Origin: Sphingomonas sp. LY54
Lineage (GTDB): Bacteria; Pseudomonadota; Alphaproteobacteria; Sphingomonadales; Sphingomonadaceae
Assembly (NCBI RefSeq): GCF_035594035.1
Contig: NZ_CP141588.1
Span: 2,324,501 to 2,388,500 of the forward strand
Reading direction: 5' to 3'
DNA length: 64,000 bases
Below the pieces are notes generated by a model. The model saw only the letters and a program-made list of their open reading frames with translations, was not told where the DNA came from and did no database searches. Made by a program: the position numbers and the translations under genes. The stretch's first letter is position 1. Every line of letters starts with the position of its first letter. Below, one piece after another: positions 26,171 to 39,763 of the stretch.

Positions 26171-26821
26171 TCAGAAGTGGATGGTGGCGCCGGCGCTGAT
26201 CGCCCAGGGGTCGAGGCGGATGTCCGCGGCGACGGGTGCGCCGCCGAAGCTGCCGCGTGCCTCGGTGCGCAGGAACGCCTTCTTGGCCTCGAGGAAAATG
26301 CCGTGACGCTTGGTCACCATGAACTCGACGCCGGCCTCGAGCGCGGGGGCGAGATCATCGTCGATCTCGACGTCCTGGAAGCTGCCGTCCTTGGCGCTGA
26401 AAATGAGCATGTAGCAGGCGCCGGCGCCGACATAGGGCCGGACGGTGCCGTCGCGGTTGAGGTGGTATTGCACCATCAAGGTGGCGGGGCCGTAGGTCGT
26501 CTCGGCCAGCTTGCCGAACGGCTGCAGCGCATCGCGGCCCGCGATCGAGATGTGCGGCGGAAGACCGCCGGTAAAGGCCACCGCGACATTGTCGGCGACG
26601 AAGCGGCCGACATGGACCGTCGGGGTGACATGCGGCTTGGTGTTCATGCCGGCATTGGGCACCGGGTTGCCGCCGACTTCGAGCGCGATGTCGTCGGCTA
26701 GCGTCAGCCGGGTCGCGGCGAGCTTGACGAACCAGTCGGGTCGATCGCCGTCGGCCGCATGCGCCGGCGCGGCGCCGGCGAGCAAGGCCGCAAGGCCGGA
26801 TGTCAGAACGAAGCGCTGCAT
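26171..26821 (-). CDS. OmpW-family outer membrane protein (copy 2)
   Basis: A 216-residue protein with a signal peptide (LTSGLAALLAGAAPAHAAD) and the OmpW eight-stranded barrel pattern: LMVQYHLNRDGTVRPYVGAG, then APALEAGVEFMVTKRHGIFL and the terminal strand WAISAGATIHF ending in Phe. OmpW proteins are small hydrophobic-molecule channels of the outer membrane. It is the downstream member of a tandem pair, separated by 56 bases from its paralogue, with the same last-strand motif. Confidence 0.85.
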   Translation of the reverse strand: MQRFVLTSGLAALLAGAAPAHAADGDRPDWFVKLAATRLTLADDIALEVGGNPVPNAGMNTKPHVTPTVHVGRFVADNVAVAFTGGLPPHISIAGRDALQPFGKLAETTYGPATLMVQYHLNRDGTVRPYVGAGACYMLIFSAKDGSFQDVEIDDDLAPALEAGVEFMVTKRHGIFLEAKKAFLRTEARGSFGGAPVAADIRLDPWAISAGATIHF

Positions 26822-26877
26822 TGTCTTATTCCCCCTTGTCGGCGCCCGGCCTGAGCGTTGCCCCGCAGACCCGCTCC

Positions 26878-27546
26878 TTAGAAGCGGACCACCGCCCCGG
26901 CCTGCAGAATGAACGGATCGAGCTGCGGCTCGGCGGTCACCGCGCTGGGGCCGAGATTGGCCGAAGCCTTGGTTTTGATGAACGCCTTCTTGGCGTCGAT
27001 ATAGACGCCGAAGCGCTCGTTCAGGTTGAACTCGGCGCCCGCCTGGATGACCGGGCCGACCTTGTCCTTGACGTCGAGATTGTCGGCGAGCTCGTCGCGG
27101 ATCGACCAGACATGAAACCATTCGAGGCCCGCGCCGACATAAGGCGAGACGGTGCCGCCGCGCAGCGGGTGCCAGGTGGCGGTGGCCGTGAACAGGCTGA
27201 ACTTGTCGGTGCCGAGGTTCGGCGTGCCGTCCAGCGTGCCGTTGGGCAGGTTCGGCGTCTTGACCGGAGTGGTGCCCGCAACCTGCACGGCGATGGTCTT
27301 GCCGACGAAATAGCCGAGATCGAAGCTGCCCATCCACTTTTCGGGCGTCGTGTAGCCGGCCCCGGCGATCGGCGCCCCGTCCATCGCCAGTCCGCCCTTG
27401 TCGGCGAGCTTGAGACGGGCGACGCCGACGCGCGCAAAGCCGTCATGCGCGGCGGCCGGCTGTGCCGCTGCGGGCGCATGAAGCGCGGCTGCGGCGACGG
27501 CGGCAAGAAGAGAAGCGCTTTTCATCTCGTTGAACCTCTTGATCAT
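26878..27546 (-). CDS. OmpW-family outer membrane protein (copy 1)
   Basis: A 222-residue OmpW homologue with signal peptide (LLAAVAAAALHAPAAAQ), barrel segments FSLFTATATWHPLRGGTVSP, YVGAGLEWFHVWSIRDELAD and AGAEFNLNERFGVYIDAKKA, and the terminal strand LQAGAVVRF. It precedes its paralogue on the same strand and follows the alpha-oxoamine synthase gene by 72 bases. An ATG at codon 8 (MKSASLL) is a possible alternative start. If the synthase makes a hydrophobic signal, an OmpW-type channel beside it would be a logical exit or entry route; this is inference. Confidence 0.85.
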   Translation of the reverse strand: MIKRFNEMKSASLLAAVAAAALHAPAAAQPAAAHDGFARVGVARLKLADKGGLAMDGAPIAGAGYTTPEKWMGSFDLGYFVGKTIAVQVAGTTPVKTPNLPNGTLDGTPNLGTDKFSLFTATATWHPLRGGTVSPYVGAGLEWFHVWSIRDELADNLDVKDKVGPVIQAGAEFNLNERFGVYIDAKKAFIKTKASANLGPSAVTAEPQLDPFILQAGAVVRF

Positions 27547-27618
27547 TGCGGCCTCCTAACGAGTCCGCGTTAACGACCCACTAAATATGAAAGCCGTGGT
27601 TTTTCCTTGGGTTTGCAC

Positions 27619-29058
27619 CTAGCCGGCCGCCCTGCGGGAGCCGCGTGCGCCCGAATCGCGCGGCGCGGCCTCGACCACGTCGCCGCCCGTGGAGCGGCTG
27701 GTGCGCTTCGGCTTGGCGGCGATCGCATCGATGGTAGTGAAATCGGCGGTTCCGTTCTGCAGCGCTTCGAGCTGCAGCCCGGCGTCGCCGCGGGCCACGC
27801 CGAGGCGGTGGACGGAGTCGATGATGTCGCGGCTGGTATGGCCGGCCATCACCTGCATGCGGAAACGGGCCTGGCCCTTCGGAACGGCCGGGAACTCGAC
27901 CAGGTTCGACAGCAGACCGAGCTCGGGAAGGCGGCGTGCGACGAGGCGGGCGAGGCCTTCGCTGCCCATCTTCACGCAGACGATCGGCGAGGGATCGCCA
28001 TAGGTCTCGAAGCTGGTGCCGTGGAGCAGTTCGCGCAGGAAGCGGATGTTGGTCATCAGGCTCTTGCGGAGCGCCGCGCCTTCCGCGGAATCGACGATCT
28101 GAAATGCCTTCAGAACGGTCGCGGCCTGGATCGGCGACAGCGCGTTGGAGAAGGTGCAGGGCGACGCGTAATATTTGAGATATTCCTTCACGCTGCGCTG
28201 GTTGGTCGCGACGAAGCCGCCGTTGGACGCGAACGTCTTCGAGAAGCTGCCCATCACCACGTCGACCTTGCCGATCATGTTTTGCATGCCGATGTGGCCG
28301 CGGCCGTCGTCGCCGAGGCAACCGAGATCGTGGGCGACGTCGACCATCAGGGTGGCCCCAAATTCGTGGGCCAGCTCCTGGAGGCGGGTGATATCGGGCG
28401 TATCCGAATCCATCGAGAACAGGCTCTCGGTGATCACCAGGATGCCGTTGTCCGGATCCTTGGCGCGGATCGCGGCGAGCTTCTCGCGCGCGGAATCGAG
28501 GTTGTTGTGGCGGAACAGGTGGATGTTGCGCGTCGAGGCCTGCGCGCCCTCCTGCAGGCAGGCGTGCGACAGGGCGTCCATCACGATATGGTCGGACGGG
28601 CGCACCAGCCCCTTGACGACGCCGAAGCCCGCGGCCCAGCCGGTCGGGAACAGCGTCACGTGCTCCATCTTGAGGAACTCGGCGATCTTGCGCTCGAGCG
28701 CGAGGGAGAGCGAGGTGTTGCCGACGAGGGCAGGGGAGCCCGCGCTGTGCACGCCGAATTCCTTGATCGTATCGATCGCGACGTCGGAAATCGCCTTGTG
28801 CGCGGAGAGGCTGAGATAGTCCTGCGAGGCGAAGTTGATGCCTTCGAACATCTCGCCTTCGTCGGTGCGGGCGACGCACTTGCTGCGTGGGCCCGTCTCG
28901 GTCGAACGGCCGAGCGGCCACAGGCCGGTCTCGCGACGAAGCTCCTGCCACTCGTAGAAGGCCTGGACGCGCGCCAGCAGGTCCGATCCGGGGAGATACC
29001 GGAAATCGCGCATGCTTCCGCCCAGCGCCCGAAGGCGGTCCTCGTTCAACTGCGACAT
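27619..29058 (-). CDS. alpha-oxoamine synthase family PLP enzyme (CqsA/LqsA- or KBL/SPT-like)
   Basis: This 479-residue fold-type I PLP enzyme condenses an acyl-CoA with an amino acid in known homologues. The Schiff-base lysine is Lys274 in VVMGSFSKTFASNGGF, and the cofactor residues are Asp240 and His243 in MVDVAHDLGCLG, an atypical form of the D[ED]xHS motif. SHACLQEGAQAS with FRHNNLDSAREKL resembles the equivalent block of the Vibrio autoinducer synthase CqsA, while the SAGSPALVGNTSL segment is shared by 2-amino-3-ketobutyrate ligases and serine palmitoyltransferases. The 30-40 residue C-terminal Arg/Ser-rich tail is extra. The gene lies directly behind a kinase/CheY pair. Possible products are an alpha-hydroxyketone or aminoketone signal, or a sphingoid base; the sequence alone does not decide. 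Confidence 0.82.
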   Translation of the reverse strand: MSQLNEDRLRALGGSMRDFRYLPGSDLLARVQAFYEWQELRRETGLWPLGRSTETGPRSKCVARTDEGEMFEGINFASQDYLSLSAHKAISDVAIDTIKEFGVHSAGSPALVGNTSLSLALERKIAEFLKMEHVTLFPTGWAAGFGVVKGLVRPSDHIVMDALSHACLQEGAQASTRNIHLFRHNNLDSAREKLAAIRAKDPDNGILVITESLFSMDSDTPDITRLQELAHEFGATLMVDVAHDLGCLGDDGRGHIGMQNMIGKVDVVMGSFSKTFASNGGFVATNQRSVKEYLKYYASPCTFSNALSPIQAATVLKAFQIVDSAEGAALRKSLMTNIRFLRELLHGTSFETYGDPSPIVCVKMGSEGLARLVARRLPELGLLSNLVEFPAVPKGQARFRMQVMAGHTSRDIIDSVHRLGVARGDAGLQLEALQNGTADFTTIDAIAAKPKRTSRSTGGDVVEAAPRDSGARGSRRAAG

Positions 29059-29133
29059 ACTGTTCCCCCCAAAAAGCGATTAAAACGGAAGCTCTTAAAT
29101 AGATAATATATAACGGTAACGGCGCCGCCGGGT

Positions 29134-29499
29134 TTAGCCGCCGACATATTTCTCGATCTTCGTGATGAGGTCGGTGAGCGAGATCGGCTTGGTCTCGAAA
29201 TCGACGCAGCCGACCTCGACGCTCTTGCGCCGATCGCTCTCGAGCGCGTGGGCGGTGAGCGCGATGATCGGGATATGTCGGGTGCTGGGAGTGGCCAGAA
29301 TCTGGGTCGAGGCTTCCCACCCGTCCATCTCGCCAAGCGCGACGTCCATCAGGATGATGTCCGGCTGCAATTGCTGCGCGAGGCGGATTCCGTCCGGACC
29401 GTCGACCGCGCACGCAATCTCATAGCCGCGCCGCTCCAGCCGGCGCTGCAGCATGTCCCGGTTCATTTCATTGTCTTCGACGATAAGGACTTTGGTCAT
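29134..29499 (-). CDS. CheY-like single-domain response regulator
   Basis: A 121-residue receiver domain: acidic pocket VEDN, phospho-acceptor Asp52 in ILMDVALGEMDGW, switch Thr in ALTAHALES and Lys in FETKPISL. There is no output domain, as in DivK or CheY. It starts at the ATG giving MTKVLIVEDNE, 44 bases downstream of the six-TM kinase gene and 75 bases before the synthase gene, so it is probably cotranscribed with both. Note GCVDFETKP instead of the more common GADDYxxKP. Confidence 0.9.
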   Translation of the reverse strand: MTKVLIVEDNEMNRDMLQRRLERRGYEIACAVDGPDGIRLAQQLQPDIILMDVALGEMDGWEASTQILATPSTRHIPIIALTAHALESDRRKSVEVGCVDFETKPISLTDLITKIEKYVGG

Positions 29500-29543
29500 T
29501 GCGGTTGCGATCCAGAATACTGCGCGTTGGTTGGGATGCCCGT

Positions 29544-30947
<1,404 letters not shown>

Positions 30948-31104
30948 GTGTCGAAACTCCCCCCTGGGTCACCCCCCTGGCGCCCGTTCGTGGGGCCTGG
31001 AATACAGGCCACCGGTTACCGCCGCGTAAAGAACCTTTCGCCCCGCATTTACGAGAAATTCAGATCGAAGGGTTAGCCGCGATCTCCTGCAAGGGGGGAT
31101 CATC
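30948..31104. promoter_or_regulatory. divergent promoter region between the two six-TM kinases
   Basis: The 157 bases between the two kinase genes must drive both the kinase-CheY-synthase unit and the plus-strand kinase/hybrid-kinase/GGDEF-EAL unit. A C-rich stretch (CCCCCCTGGGTCACCCCCCTGG) is seen next to the minus-strand start. I could not pick convincing -35/-10 boxes. Confidence 0.45.
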
Positions 31105-32577
<1,473 letters not shown>

Positions 32578-32593
32578 AGGGCAGGACGAGCAG

Positions 32594-34503
<1,910 letters not shown>

Positions 34504-34507
<4 letters not shown>

Positions 34508-35004
34508 GCATGCACCTCGGCGGCCTCGACGTTGCGGGCTGCAGGATCCTCATCGTCGACGACATCGAGGACAACCGCGTCGTGCTCGATCGCCAGCTGC
34601 GCCGTGCCGGCTTCGACACGAGCCTGTGCCCCGATGGTATCAGCGCGCTCAGCCAGATTTCGTCGAATCCGCCGGACCTGGTCATTCTCGACTGGATGAT
34701 GCCCAACCTTTCGGGCCTCGAGACGCTGAAGGCGATGCGCGAGCATTACGACCTCAACCGGCTGCCGATCATCATGTGCACGGCGCGCGACGAGGAAAGC
34801 TCGATCGTCGACGCGATCGAGGCAGGCGCCAACGATTATATCCAGAAGCCGATCAAGATGCCGGTGCTGCTCGCACGGATCTCGGCCCAGCTGATGCGGC
34901 GCAGGGCGATGGCCGCACTGGGCGCGGTCAATGCCGATCTCGAGGCGACGCTGGCGCAGCGCACGCGCGAACTGTTCGAATCGCAGCGTAGCGATCAGGA
35001 GTGA
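34504..35004 (+). CDS. response regulator with C-terminal coiled coil
   Basis: A 166-residue protein with a receiver domain: VDDIEDN acidic pocket, Asp63 in VILDWMMPNLSGLE, Thr in MCTARDEES and Lys in YIQKPIKMPVLL. Beyond the receiver a helical tail (RRRAMAALGAVNADLEATLA onward) probably forms a short coiled coil, without a recognisable enzymatic output. Its start overlaps the hybrid kinase stop (ATGA). This architecture is similar to the N-terminal part of PleD/RpfG-type regulators that control diguanylate cyclases; the separate GGDEF-EAL gene follows 52 bases later. Confidence 0.88.
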
Positions 35005-35056
35005 ATTCCGCAGGGCGGCCGGGGGGCCGCTCCGCGGCAGTATAGAGTAAGCGTTT

Positions 35057-36535
35057 GTGGGGGATTTCCTGGTGTTCGTTCCGTACCTGTTTCTCGCTTT
35101 GACCTGCGCCGTGGCGGCCGCAGCCATATATCGGCTGTGGCGGTCGCGTACGGCGCTGCAGGGCAGGGTGTGCGAGCTGGAAAAACTCGAGGCCCAGTCG
35201 CGCCTCCAGGCCTATACCGACGCGATCACCGGCCTGAAGAACCGCATCGCCTTCAGCCAGGAGCTGGAGGCGATCGTCGCCGCCGGCCGACAGAGCGAAA
35301 TCGCGGTGCTGTTCCTCGACCTCGACCGCTTCAAGGAGGTCAATGACAGCCTCGGCCATAAGGTCGGCGACGGGCTGCTGAAGGCAGTCGCCGAGCGGCT
35401 CGAGGGCGTGATCGGCCCGGAGGACACGCTCGCTCGCATCGGCGGCGACGAATTCGCCGCGATCATCAAGATGGAACCGTCGCGCCCGATCGAGGACGTG
35501 GCGGTGGCGATGGTCGAGACCGTTTACGAATCCTATCTGATCGACGGACATCTCGTCCATGTCGGGACCTCGGTCGGCGTCGCGGTCGGGTCACCGTCCA
35601 CCACCTGCGCTTCGGACCTGCTGCGCCATGCGGACATCGCCATGTACGAGGCGAAGGTGAACAAGGGCGCCTCGTTCAAATTGTTCGACGACCGCATGAG
35701 CGAGATGGTCGCCGTCCGCTCCTCCATGCGCGGCGAGCTCGAGCAGGCGATCCAGGGCGACGGGCTGGCGCTGGCGCTGCAGCCGGTGGTCGACGCCCGC
35801 ACCGGGGTCCTCTCGAGCGTCGAGGCGCTGCTGCGCTGGCCCAATTCCTCGCGCGGCGCGATCTCGCCCGCGGACCTCATCCCGATGGCCGAGGCCAGCG
35901 GCCAGATATTGGAGCTGGGCGAATGGGTGCTGGACAGCGCGCTGGAGATCGCCCGCGACCTCAAGAACGTGCCCGTCGCGGTCAACGTCTCGCCGATCCA
36001 GTTTCGCCACCACGGTTTCGCCGCCCAGGTCAGCGAGAAATTGCTCGCCGCCCGGGTTGCGCCGCATCTGCTGCGGCTGGAGATCACCGAAGGCGTGCTG
36101 ATCTCGCATATCGATGCCGCCAAGAGCACGATCCGCCAGCTTCGCCAGATCGGCTGCGAGGTCGTGCTGGACGATTTCGGGACCGGCTATTCGAGCCTGT
36201 CCTATCTGCAGAATCTCGATTTCGACTGCGTGAAGATCGACAAGTCCTTCCTGAAGGATCTCGGCCGCCACCAGCGCGCCGTGCAGATTATGCGCTCGGT
36301 CATCGACCTCGGCCACAGTCTCCAGCTCAAGGTCGTCGCCGAAGGGGTCGAGAATGACTGGCAGGCGCGCCTGCTCCAATTGCTCAACTGCGATTACCTG
36401 CAGGGCTATTTTCTGGGCGCGCCGATGTCGCTGGGCGATCTGAAGGCGTTCATCGCCAACCAGCAAGCCAATCCGCCGGCGGCGCTGGCTCGCTTCGGCG
36501 ACGATCAGCCAGTCGGAGCCCACCAGCTCCACTAG
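35057..36535 (+). CDS. GGDEF-EAL bifunctional c-di-GMP enzyme
   Basis: A 492-residue protein starting at GTG, with one N-terminal membrane helix (about residues 8-26) and no other sensor. The GGDEF domain has the intact motif GGDEF at residues 129-133 with FLDLDRFKEVNDSLGH; the autoinhibitory RxxD site is absent (GPED at that position). The EAL domain has EALLRW (256-261), NVSPIQF, the EITEG Glu, DDFGTGYSSLSYL and KIDKSF, AEGVE, so all catalytic residues look present. Both synthesis and breakdown of c-di-GMP are possible. It is the last gene of the plus-strand signalling unit, suggesting that the kinases and receivers feed into c-di-GMP, with the PilZ proteins as candidate targets. Confidence 0.93.
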   Translation: MGDFLVFVPYLFLALTCAVAAAAIYRLWRSRTALQGRVCELEKLEAQSRLQAYTDAITGLKNRIAFSQELEAIVAAGRQSEIAVLFLDLDRFKEVNDSLGHKVGDGLLKAVAERLEGVIGPEDTLARIGGDEFAAIIKMEPSRPIEDVAVAMVETVYESYLIDGHLVHVGTSVGVAVGSPSTTCASDLLRHADIAMYEAKVNKGASFKLFDDRMSEMVAVRSSMRGELEQAIQGDGLALALQPVVDARTGVLSSVEALLRWPNSSRGAISPADLIPMAEASGQILELGEWVLDSALEIARDLKNVPVAVNVSPIQFRHHGFAAQVSEKLLAARVAPHLLRLEITEGVLISHIDAAKSTIRQLRQIGCEVVLDDFGTGYSSLSYLQNLDFDCVKIDKSFLKDLGRHQRAVQIMRSVIDLGHSLQLKVVAEGVENDWQARLLQLLNCDYLQGYFLGAPMSLGDLKAFIANQQANPPAALARFGDDQPVGAHQLH

Positions 36536-36563
36536 GCGCGAGGGGCGGCGTCGCCCCCTCCGC

Positions 36564-37565
36564 TCAGCCTCGGTGCGGGTCGGAAATCAGCGCGGTCAGC
36601 GCGTCGAACAGGGCCTTGAGGTCGGGCGCGTCGCCAGGTTGTTCGCCAGCGACGTGTAGTTCCCCCGCTGCCGTCTCGATCGCGGCGATCGTGCCGCTGA
36701 AGCTGGCGAGGCGACGTGCCATGTCGTCGGCGTCGTCGGCGGTGTCCTCGGCCTGCATGTTGATGGTCTGCGCGACGGTGCGCTGCTGGACGGTAGCCTG
36801 GAAGATCGAATCGGCGGTGGCGTTGAGTTCCCCGATATGGCTGCCGAGGTCGGCCAGCGCGCCGCGCGCGAGCGTCGCCCGCTGCCGCACGCGCGCCAGC
36901 AGGTCGGTGATGCTCCCGCTCGCCGCCGTGGTCTCGGCCGCAAGCGCCTTCACTTCTCGCGCCACGACCGCAAAGCCGCGGCCGGCATCGCCCGCGCGTG
37001 CCGCCTCGATCGCGGCGTTGAGCGCGAGAAGGTCGGTGGCGTTGGCGATCGCGCCGATCATCGCGACCAGCGCGCCGATATCGTCTGCCTGGGCGCCCAG
37101 CGCCTCGACCGCGTCGGTGCTTACGGCAGAACTGGAGAGCAATTTCGCGCTTAGGGCCGCCTGCTGTTCGACGCTGTTGCCGATATGCAGGATCGAGGAG
37201 GAGAGGGTGGTGACGCCGGAGGCGAGGCTCTGCGCATTCTTGGTCGCCAGCGCCGATCCCTCGATCATCTTTTGCGATTGGCGGCTGGCTTCGCGCGCCG
37301 TGCCGCGCAGGCGCTCCACCGGCTCGCGGCTCGCCGCATTCCGCTCTCCTGCCTCGTCGATAATGCCGATGGCGGCCCGGCCGAAGCGCTCGGCGGCTTC
37401 CGCGATCGCACGCAGCTTGCGCGCCTGCTCGGCTTTGTCCGCCTCCCGCTCCGCCTCAAGCTCCGCCAGTGCCCGGCGAGCCTCGGCCAGTTCGGCGGCG
37501 AGGTCGGGTGCGAGCAGGTCGCCGGCATGAGGAGGGTTCTGCGCAGGCACGTTCAGCACGGGCAC
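36564..37565 (-). CDS. soluble methyl-accepting chemotaxis-like signalling protein
   Basis: A 333-residue protein without membrane helices or a sensory domain. It has an N-terminal coiled coil ([20 protein letters not shown]) and a methyl-accepting signalling domain whose conserved hairpin tip is altered but recognisable: [20 protein letters not shown] followed by [15 protein letters not shown]. It would have to couple to cytoplasmic CheA/CheW, none of which is seen in the window, or work in a chemosensory-like pathway. It is convergent with the GGDEF-EAL gene (28-base gap) and may be part of the same signalling neighbourhood. Confidence 0.82.
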   Translation of the reverse strand: MPVLNVPAQNPPHAGDLLAPDLAAELAEARRALAELEAEREADKAEQARKLRAIAEAAERFGRAAIGIIDEAGERNAASREPVERLRGTAREASRQSQKMIEGSALATKNAQSLASGVTTLSSSILHIGNSVEQQAALSAKLLSSSAVSTDAVEALGAQADDIGALVAMIGAIANATDLLALNAAIEAARAGDAGRGFAVVAREVKALAAETTAASGSITDLLARVRQRATLARGALADLGSHIGELNATADSIFQATVQQRTVAQTINMQAEDTADDADDMARRLASFSGTIAAIETAAGELHVAGEQPGDAPDLKALFDALTALISDPHRG

Positions 37566-37662
37566 AGCCTGCGGCCGGGGGGAAGGGTCTGGTCCATGGG
37601 TCTCGCCTAACCCGCTGAAGTGTAATTCGCGTTAAGCGACCGCCCCATCGCGGCGACCCGCC

Positions 37663-38451
37663 CTAGGCCCGGCGCGCGAAGATCGATTCGACGAGCGCCA
37701 GATCGGAGGGCTTGTCGACGTCGATCGCGGCTTCGGCCTGGCTGAGGCGCACCGCGCGAACGGCCAGCCCGGCCTTGCGCCCGACAGTGCCGAGCGCGTC
37801 GTCAAGCGAGATCAGGCCCAGCGCCGCGCGGAGCGCCAGCAGCGGGCCGAAATGGAACAGGAGGCGCAGCGCCTTCTTCCGGTCGCGCTCGACCTCGGCC
37901 CACAAATCGAGCGCCTTGCGCGCATTCGGCCCGGCCAGCGCGAAGAGATTGGCGCCGCTATAATGGCCATCGCTGAACTTGATCCACGTCCGGCGGGTCT
38001 CGGGATAGGCGGCCTCGACAACGCGGCGCTCGACGACGGCTGCCGCCGCGTCCGCGCCTTGCGTCCCGGCCACGAATTCCTCGACCATCGCGGCCGTCAG
38101 CAAGGCGTGATCAGCGGTGACGACCAGCACCGGCCAGGGCGCCGCCGCGCTGCCGGCGAGAGCCTGGACGCTGGCCGAGATGCCGTCGCCGCTGAGCGCG
38201 GTGGCGATGCGCGGTTCGTCCGCCATCCAGTCGAGCCGACCCGTCATCAGCGCTTGCGGCTCCTGCGCCAGCACCACGATCCGGCCGACCGAGGGCGTCT
38301 GCAGCAAGGTGCGCGCGACGCGGCCGAGCATCGGTTGGCCGGCAACCGGGATCAGCGCCTTCCAGGTGAGCCCGTGCGCCGCGGCGAATTCATTCTCGCC
38401 CGGGCGCTGTCCTGCCAGGATCACCGCCGTCCATTTGCTGTCTGACGTCAC
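37663..38451 (-). CDS. MobA-like nucleotidyltransferase
   Basis: A 262-residue protein with the nucleotidyltransferase start TAVILAGQRPGENEFAAAHG, a degenerate LxGGxxxRxG loop, followed by KALIPVAGQPMLGRVARTLL and a VTADHALLTAAMV metal-binding Asp. It ends with AAIDVDKPSDLALVESIFA, typical of MobA/IspD/IPCT-like enzymes. Such enzymes activate a phosphorylated alcohol or sugar as a NDP derivative. It is divergent (122 bases) from a second nucleotidyltransferase and 1.3 kb from a CDP-alcohol phosphotransferase, which would consume a CDP-linked product. Substrate is unknown; inositol-1-phosphate or a sugar phosphate are candidates. Confidence 0.8.
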   Translation of the reverse strand: MTSDSKWTAVILAGQRPGENEFAAAHGLTWKALIPVAGQPMLGRVARTLLQTPSVGRIVVLAQEPQALMTGRLDWMADEPRIATALSGDGISASVQALAGSAAAPWPVLVVTADHALLTAAMVEEFVAGTQGADAAAAVVERRVVEAAYPETRRTWIKFSDGHYSGANLFALAGPNARKALDLWAEVERDRKKALRLLFHFGPLLALRAALGLISLDDALGTVGRKAGLAVRAVRLSQAEAAIDVDKPSDLALVESIFARRA

Positions 38452-38573
38452 GTGGTTCCTCTGGAGGCTTGCGGTCGCGCAGTGCCTAACGAAAAAAGTG
38501 ACGCGGGCAAGCCAAAGCGGTAAAGGCCCGGACGGGCGCTGTGCCTGTGGAAGTAATTTTGCGGGCGTCGCTC

Positions 38574-39311
38574 ATGGGAATCGAAAAGGCCATCATCCTC
38601 AGCGCGGGCAAGGGGTCGAGGCTCCACCCGCTGACCGACGACCGGCCCAAATGCCTGATCGAATTTTCGGGCAAGTCGCTGCTCGAATGGCAGCTCGACA
38701 TGCTCCAAGCCAACGGGATCGGCGACATCGTGATCGTCACGGGTTTTCGCGAGGATCTCGTCGATGCCGTGGCCCGGCGGCGCGAGGGCGTGCGGACATT
38801 GTTCAACCCCTTCTATCACGTCGCCGACAATCTCGGATCGGTGTGGATGGCGCGCACCGAATTCGACCGCGACACCCTGCTGCTCAACGGCGACACGTTG
38901 GTGTCCGAGACCCTGGTCGCCAGGGTGCTGGCGGCAAACGGCGCGGCGATCACCGTCACCGTCGACGAGAAGGACGATTACGACGCCGACGACATGAAGG
39001 TGCTGCGCGAAGGCACGCGCCTGATGCGCATCGGCAAGGCGCTCGAGCCGGGCCAGTATAATGCGGAATCGATCGGCCTCCTCGCCTTTCGCGGCGAGGG
39101 CGGGCGGATCTTCGTCGACCAGGTCGAGCGGATGATGCGCACCTCCGAAGGGACGCGCCGCTGGTATCTCCGCGCCATCGACGGCCTCGCTGCGGCGAAC
39201 GACATCCAGACCGTCTCGATCAAGGGCGAACTGTGGCAGGAGGTCGATTTCCCCGAGGATCTCGACAAGGCCGGCGCCGTCACCGCGGTGTGGGCCGCGC
39301 GACAGGACTAG
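38574..39311 (+). CDS. sugar-phosphate/alcohol-phosphate nucleotidyltransferase (LicC/IPCT-like)
   Basis: A protein of about 245 residues from the ATG giving MGIEKAIILS; a GTG 33 bases upstream is also open. It has IILSAGKGSRLHPLTDDRPK with the GxGxRxxP...PK signature, LLNGDTLVSETLV as the metal-binding Asp region and WQEVDFPEDL near the end. This is typical of phosphocholine/inositol-phosphate cytidylyltransferases. It may make the CDP-activated donor for the adjacent phosphotransferase. The 122-base gap to the divergent MobA-like gene should hold both promoters. Confidence 0.85.
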   Translation: MGIEKAIILSAGKGSRLHPLTDDRPKCLIEFSGKSLLEWQLDMLQANGIGDIVIVTGFREDLVDAVARRREGVRTLFNPFYHVADNLGSVWMARTEFDRDTLLLNGDTLVSETLVARVLAANGAAITVTVDEKDDYDADDMKVLREGTRLMRIGKALEPGQYNAESIGLLAFRGEGGRIFVDQVERMMRTSEGTRRWYLRAIDGLAAANDIQTVSIKGELWQEVDFPEDLDKAGAVTAVWAARQD

Positions 39312-39321
39312 GGCCGGCGGT

Positions 39322-39753
39322 TCAGGCGGGCCACAGTTCCTTCAGCCAGCCGGTGAGCAGCGCGACCTGCGGCTCGTCGAGCGTCATCGCATGGCCGAGC
39401 TCGGGAAGCTTGGGCCAGCCCGGATCGCCGATCGTGATCGGACCATGGCTGCGCTCGCCGTCGTAGCGCGGGATGACATGGTAGTGGACGTGCGGGTCGA
39501 CCATCATCAGCATCAGGTAGTTGACCTTTTGGTAACCAACCGCCTTGGCGAGGGTGGCCTCGATCGCGCCGACCACCTCGTGCATCTGCTCGAATGCCGC
39601 CGGAGGCAGGTCCGAAAATGCGAGATAGTCGCCCTTGGCCGCGAGGATCAGGCTGCCGAGCGTCGGCTGCGCCGGCCGGAGCAGCACCACCCAATGCTCA
39701 TAGTCCGCGACCAGGGTGGCAGGGTAACCGAACCGTTCGATCGTCGCGTTCAT
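39322..39753 (-). CDS. HIT-family (histidine triad) protein
   Basis: A protein of about 143 residues from the ATG giving MNATIERF; an upstream start would add 16 residues inside the preceding gene's region. The histidine triad VDPHVHYHVIPRYDGE (HxHxH) is intact. The family hydrolyses nucleotide-monophosphate conjugates or transfers nucleotidyl groups. It lies 10 bases downstream of the CDP-alcohol phosphotransferase gene and is probably cotranscribed, so a role in recycling or exchanging a CDP/NDP-linked intermediate is plausible. Confidence 0.88.
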   Translation of the reverse strand: MNATIERFGYPATLVADYEHWVVLLRPAQPTLGSLILAAKGDYLAFSDLPPAAFEQMHEVVGAIEATLAKAVGYQKVNYLMLMMVDPHVHYHVIPRYDGERSHGPITIGDPGWPKLPELGHAMTLDEPQVALLTGWLKELWPA

Positions 39754-39763
39754 GTGTCTCTCC

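Noticed and set aside
27619..29058. Firm annotation as serine palmitoyltransferase
   Set aside because: The DxAH motif (DVAHDLG) and extra N- and C-terminal segments differ from the sphingomonad SPT as I remember it (DEAHS, about 420 residues); only the wider family is certain.
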